Assembly: GCF_001638985.1 (NCBI RefSeq)
Contig: NW_017265155.1
Coordinates: 558,001 to 622,000, forward strand
Length of the DNA stretch: 64,000 nucleotides
Reading direction: 5' to 3'
From: Phycomyces blakesleeanus NRRL 1555(-)
Lineage: Eukaryota > Mucoromycota > Mucoromycetes > Mucorales > Phycomycetaceae
Every line of letters starts with the position of its first letter. Positions within the stretch are counted from its first letter, which is position 1. Under the pieces are notes generated by a model. It did no database searches, had not been told where the DNA came from, and saw nothing but the letters and a program-made list of their open reading frames with translations. The position numbers were made by a program, and so were the translations under genes. This document shows positions 59,849 to 64,000 of the stretch, piece after piece.

Positions 59849-60953
59849 CTAAGAAGAAATAAATAAATCAAGGATATTGATTCTTCCGATATTAGTATTG
59901 CGATGAATTCTCTTAAGCGTCTCTCTTTAATGATATTGCCTATATTGAAACTAGCCTTTCTTTAGTATCATTAGCATTATTAATAATTAGTGGGAATAAG
60001 ATAGGATGGCAGGTTGTCAGGCAGGGCTTGTAGACAAGAGCAATTGATTATCAAGCTTATTGTTGTACCTTGGGCTTTTTTTTTCCATGGGCGATTGATT
60101 TATTTTTAACACACATGGATTTCAAGTGTACCTTCTTTTGTGGAATATGTCGTTGTACAGCCCTGGGCTTTTTATGTAAATCGTCCGATGAATGATTATC
60201 AGAACCGTTTATTACTATATATATCTATTTGTATTGCCTTTGGTTTTTGCGCAGACCTTTCTGTCTGTGTGTCTATAGGCTGTAGCTATATGATCCTGGG
60301 TATGGGTATAGGTGTGGGTATGTCTGTGTCTGTGTCTGTGCCTGTGCCTGTGTGGGTGAGTGTAGCAATGGTTTTGTATATAATATTCATTATCCTGTAC
60401 TACTAGCCACATCTTCTTCCTTCTTCCTTATTCTTCGCTTTCTCTTTTGGTTTTATACGACGCTCACAAGTCCAAAGATACAAACACAAGCAACCAAATA
60501 GGAATCATAGCTCTCTGTTCATCTTGAAACAAACAACAACAAAAAAGAAAGATATCTATTTGTGATTCTTCCTTTGCAATCTGGCCAGCCTCAAGCACGA
60601 GAGATACATGTGATAAAAAGAAAAAGAAGCATAGGAAAGGGTTATCACACAAGAGTTTCTTGGTCTATTCAGTTTATCTTTCTTCTTCCCAAACCCCCTC
60701 GACATACCCCACGCACCTTGCACACTTACGCACCATACGCATACACACCTACGCATACATATATAACTGCGAATCCAAAAAAGATACAGAGAGAGACAGA
60801 GAGACAGACCCTTTATTCTACATTGATATTTCTTCCTACATGCCTATCTAAAGTTCATTCCTTTTTCTTTATCAATTCGATTCATTCTTTGTCCTCTTCT
60901 TTAAACCAAAAAAAAAGCAACAACAATTCACATCTTCTTGACACTTTAACGAC
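59849..60953. other. Intergenic, 1.1 kb
   Basis: Convergent side of the AVEN-like gene and promoter of the next gene. Contains the (GTCTGT)n/(GCCTGT)n array at 60321-60353. A 197-codon frame at 60562-61155 overlaps the next gene in another frame; its first part is Ser/Thr/Leu/Ile-rich T/C-rich leader sequence and is not annotated. The C/T-rich leader fits a fungal promoter. Confidence 0.55.
60321..60353 (+). repeat. Hexanucleotide array (TGTGTC)n/(TGTGCC)n
   Basis: About five units, three GTCTGT and two GCCTGT types. Intergenic. Confidence 0.8.
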
Positions 60954-61472
60954 ATGTACCCACCTGATATCCCAGAACCCAAAGAAGTCTCTCTTGCCTC
61001 TGCCCTATCTTCTGAATTTGCCAAGGAATCAGTACGATCATCAATTTTCAACAATAATAATATTAATAACCGGCCTCTGTCGTCGTACTTTGCTTGTATT
61101 GTTCCTTGGTGGAATACATCACACCACAATAAACAAGACAACACCGAAAAATTAGCCTGGTGCTATCGACCACTTAACCACTCCAAATCAGTAGGCTACA
61201 GACCCTTCAAGCAAAAGAACCAGTGTATCTTGTGGGAACATGCCCTTCGAATGGAACAAGTCGATTCTGCTGAGCAGGAGGAGTGTCATGTCTGGGAACG
61301 TGACAAGAACGGAGTCAAGCGAGACATCAGAGTTATCATTGAAGAACAAGTTGGATTTGTTGCCGATCCTTACCGAACACAGCCGCTGGTCTATGAGGTC
61401 AGTGTGTGTAGCATGGTCAAGATGAGCTGGAGACAGAGGTTAATTCAGGCACAAGCTAAAAAGCTCAGATGA
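60954..61472 (+). CDS. Hypothetical 172-aa protein, intronless
   Basis: No family recognised. One exon with a clear ATG (GACATGTAC context) and normal codon use. Residues 1-45 are Ser/Asn-rich. From residue 45 the sequence is compact and rich in aromatic residues: YFACIVPWWNTS, LAWCYRPLNHSKSVGYRPFK, QCILWEHALRMEQ, ECHVWERDKNGVKRDIRVII, ADPYRTQPLVYEVSVCSMVK. The W-rich strands recall, loosely, the WWE-like N-terminal part of DDHD phospholipases, but the DDHD domain is absent and I would not assign it. The basic end (MSWRQRLIQAQAKKLR) could be a helix. There is no signal peptide or membrane segment. Confidence 0.72.
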   Translation: MYPPDIPEPKEVSLASALSSEFAKESVRSSIFNNNNINNRPLSSYFACIVPWWNTSHHNKQDNTEKLAWCYRPLNHSKSVGYRPFKQKNQCILWEHALRMEQVDSAEQEECHVWERDKNGVKRDIRVIIEEQVGFVADPYRTQPLVYEVSVCSMVKMSWRQRLIQAQAKKLR

Positions 61473-62013
61473 AAAAGAAAAAATCTGCTCCATATTTTAT
61501 TGTACTTTATATCTATCTACACATCTTTATTTATTTTATTTTTTTGAGCTGGTATCATTTAGATGTGGATATTAGATATCCTTTATATCTAAAGCACACC
61601 CTCCCCCTTTCTCTTATTCCTTTTCTTTTTCTTTTTCTTTTTAGCAAAACAACTTCTTTACCTCTATATTTTCTATACATATTTTCCTTTTTTTATATAT
61701 TTTATTTTAATAATTCTTGCCTTCTCTTTTCTCATTTCCTCTCAATATTATTTTTATTTTTCTTACTACTTAACAAACAAACAAATCATAATAATAATAA
61801 TAATATCACTTAATACTACCACTTAATCATCTTCTTTGAAACAATCCAATCAAACGTCACAACCGACTTGCCACTACTTCATTGTTTTTTTTTAAAAAAA
61901 AAATGCTTATTTTATTTTATTTTGCTGTATAATCTTCTGTTTTTTATTATTATTATCATACTCCTTGAAATCAATCCAAACTAAACTAAAAGAAAAAGAA
62001 GAAGAAGAAGAAA
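61473..62013. other. Intergenic, 0.54 kb
   Basis: T-rich, then a T9A10 tract at 61885-61903 and an AG-rich leader (GAA units) up to the ATG at 62014. A 114-codon frame at 61469-61813 is T-rich and not credible. Confidence 0.55.
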
Positions 62014-64000
62014 ATGTCAAGCGAAGGAAGCTCTGAAAATCCAAATATTCAATTAGCCAATTATTCTCAACCAACGACATTCACAGTTGACACAGCTTCA
62101 CGCAACTCATTAGCAGAAGCAGAACAAGATTTTCAGGATCCAATTAACATCAACATTCACAAAAGACAAAAGATTGACCATCCTAACGATGGCCAACCTG
62201 TGCAAGATTCCAATGAATTCGCTACCGAATGTTCTCTGTGTCAAAAGAATTGGACTAATAGTGGACCTCATATTATTGTGAGTCTCAAGTGCGGGCACTT
62301 GTTTGGAAAAAGGTAAATTATCGTATTAAATACATACACTTACATACATAAATGTGTATGGGTTTACATTTATTGCTACATGCAGAAAATGTACTATGGT
62401 ACTTGAGCCTTTTTTTTTTCTTCTTCTTTATTTATTTATTTATTTAATAATAAAATATATATGTATATATATATATATATAAAATGTACACTGTGTGTAG
62501 CTGTATTAGTCAATATATACGTGCAGGAATATGTAAATCAAACGTAAAAGGAACAAGATCAATGTGTCCTACATGCGGGTAAGACCCTTTGGAAAAAATA
62601 AGTAAAGAAGAAGATCTTTACAGGATTCAAATACATTAATCTACCTTGGTGTATTGGGAGGGATGTGAATTGGGATTGTGTATATTGGTTGGTTTTTTTT
62701 AAAAAAAAAAAAAATCCCATTAGAGAGCCAGCAAAAAAACATCATATTCAAAACATTTGGCCAAGCAAGGTTATTCCACACGATCCAAAAGAACTTAACC
62801 GACTAAAGCAAGAAATAAATGTTCTTCAAGAAATCATAAGCTTTCAAGAAGAGGAACTCGCATTATCCACCAAAACCTACCAACGAGCATGCAAAGTACT
62901 GAGCCAATACAAATTACCTATTCCACAAAACAACGAACCAGTCAATCCAGAGAAAGACGATCTGAAAATAGACAAGATTCAAGACTCAAGACTCTTTGCA
63001 CCATGGAGTTCGAGTTCATTGTCACCCAATGTAAGAGGGATAGTAATCTTTCTCTTCTTTCTCTGCGCTGTGAGCAGCAAACACAATCTATCCACCACCG
63101 CCACCACCAAAAACAACAATGGATAGTGGATTGAAGCCAGTCTCTCTTTTTTGTTTGTTTTTGTTTGTTTTTTTTTTGTTTGTGGATATCTATTTATTCT
63201 TAGAGAAATTCATGCCGTGTTATGGCCATGGATTCTCGCGATAGGATATTAGTGGCATCTCTCAAACATCCTACCAAAGGATACGGAATCCATAAAACGA
63301 GTCTATTGGACCCACTCTCTACAGATTTTACTCCAATTCATGATGGCTTGATCCGTGATATCGTCTACTCTGCTAAAAGAGGTCAGATACTTACCACAAG
63401 TATCGACAAGACCTTGAAAATATCATCGGCACTTAACAATTGTGTTCTTCAAACGTAAGTCCTTTACTACTCTGATTTGTTTAGATTGAGTTAATTAATG
63501 CCATTAAAGATATAATTTGGACTGTGCTGGTTGGTCTTGTGATTTCGATTCAGTTGACCCAAATATACTCTACTGTGGTCTCAGTAACGATACGGTGATG
63601 GTCTATGATATTCGAAACACAAAGGAATCCTTGTTCCGTTTGCGCAATTCAGAGATCACTGGAGGTGCTCAGATCCATTCACTCCATACGTGTGTGATTG
63701 AAGGTCGATCAACCATATTATGTGCAAATTCATTAAAAGCATATATGTGGCAATCAGAATCAACCGAGTCGAATACTGAAGATGATTATATTTGCAGTCT
63801 TTTGAACCTAGGAACAGAAGGTGTGTATATGGATATATAAGTAAATATATTAATACAAGTTTTTCTTTTTGTTTTTTTTTTAAAAAAAAACAATAATAAT
63901 AGGATATACATCATTCTCTTTGTCAATAGATTTATCAAGACAAGAGCTACTGCTTTCATCAAGAAAACATGGCTCTACCCAGCATATTGTGGCTTCATGG
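62014..64000 (+). CDS. RFWD3-like RING-WD40 E3 ubiquitin ligase (partial, right edge)
   Basis: Exons 62014-62312, 62501-62578, 62724-63030, 63204-63454, 63510-63820 and 63903 to beyond 64000; 448 residues visible. RING finger near residue 72: ECSLCQKNWTNSGPHIIVSL, KCGHLFGKRCISQYI, MCPTCG, matching the CxxC-CxH-CxxC spacing of RFWD3. Then a coiled coil (RLKQEINVLQEIISFQEEEL) and WD40 repeats: SCRVMAMDSRDRILVA, DGLIRDIVYSAKRGQILTTS, IDKTLKISSALNNCVLQTYN, GWSCDF, ILYCGLSNDTVMVYDIRNTK. These correspond block by block to human RFWD3 as I recall it, including GLxNGSxLVYDVRNT. RFWD3 ubiquitinates RPA and RAD51 at stalled forks and is the FANCW ligase. Yeasts lack it. The exon 3 to 4 junction is in phase but less certain. 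Confidence 0.88.

Noticed and set aside
62889..63134. Alternative frame in RFWD3 exon 3 reading MEFEFIVTQ
   Set aside because: Attractive as a link to the WD40 part, but there is no donor site to switch into that frame after the coiled coil; the original frame joins the next exon in phase.

Overview
This is nuclear DNA of a fungus, most likely an early-diverging one of the Mucoromycota (Mucorales-like). The genes are AT-rich and split by many short GT-AG introns of about 50-100 nt. The gene set mixes fungal features with families that yeasts have lost: an RFWD3-type ubiquitin ligase, an AVEN-like protein and UCH37. There are also an HSPA12-type Hsp70 and a MATH-BTB protein, types that I recall as numerous in Mucorales. 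The species cannot be fixed from the sequence. Exon coordinates were deduced by hand from splice signals and reading-phase arithmetic; for every gene called complete, except the 5' end of the MATH-BTB gene, the exon lengths add up to a whole number of codons.

Layout. 0-12 kb (+ strand): HIBCH/Ehd3-like crotonase, DPH4 J-protein, mitochondrial release-factor-like protein, two orphan genes, choline-phosphate cytidylyltransferase. 12-15 kb (-): succinate dehydrogenase membrane anchor and an aldehyde dehydrogenase. 16.5-19 kb: a 313-bp MITE beside the 3' end of ORC1 (-), which shares a 157-bp promoter with UCH37 (+). 21.5-23.7 kb: Hsp70-like ATPase. 28-30 kb: a seven-helix membrane protein. 34.8-37.1 kb: MATH-BTB protein. 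38.5-39.4 kb: short-chain dehydrogenase. 40.7-41 kb: Tc1/mariner transposase fragment. 41.4-47.1 kb: divergent pair of RNA-processing genes, SAS10/UTP3 (-) and BUD13 (+). 48 kb: homeobox gene. 53.8-55.3 kb: SH3 protein (-). 55.8-59.8 kb: divergent pair of inorganic pyrophosphatase (-) and AVEN-like protein (+). 61 kb: orphan gene. 62-64 kb: RFWD3-like ligase, running off the right edge.

Most genes are unrelated housekeeping genes, with no sign of a metabolic or defence cluster. The only functional pairing seen is in divergent promoters (SAS10 with BUD13; ORC1 with UCH37). Gene-poor stretches of 4-5 kb flank the membrane-protein and homeobox genes; they hold microsatellites, notably many hexanucleotide arrays, and palindromic T(n)A(n) tracts.

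Most worth checking: a crotonase whose second catalytic acid is replaced, the AVEN-like and RFWD3-like genes in a fungus, microexons of 10, 21 and 24 nt, a GC-AG intron, the perfect 44-bp-TIR MITE, and the T(n)A(n) and hexamer-repeat landscapes. I found no clear new multi-gene system.
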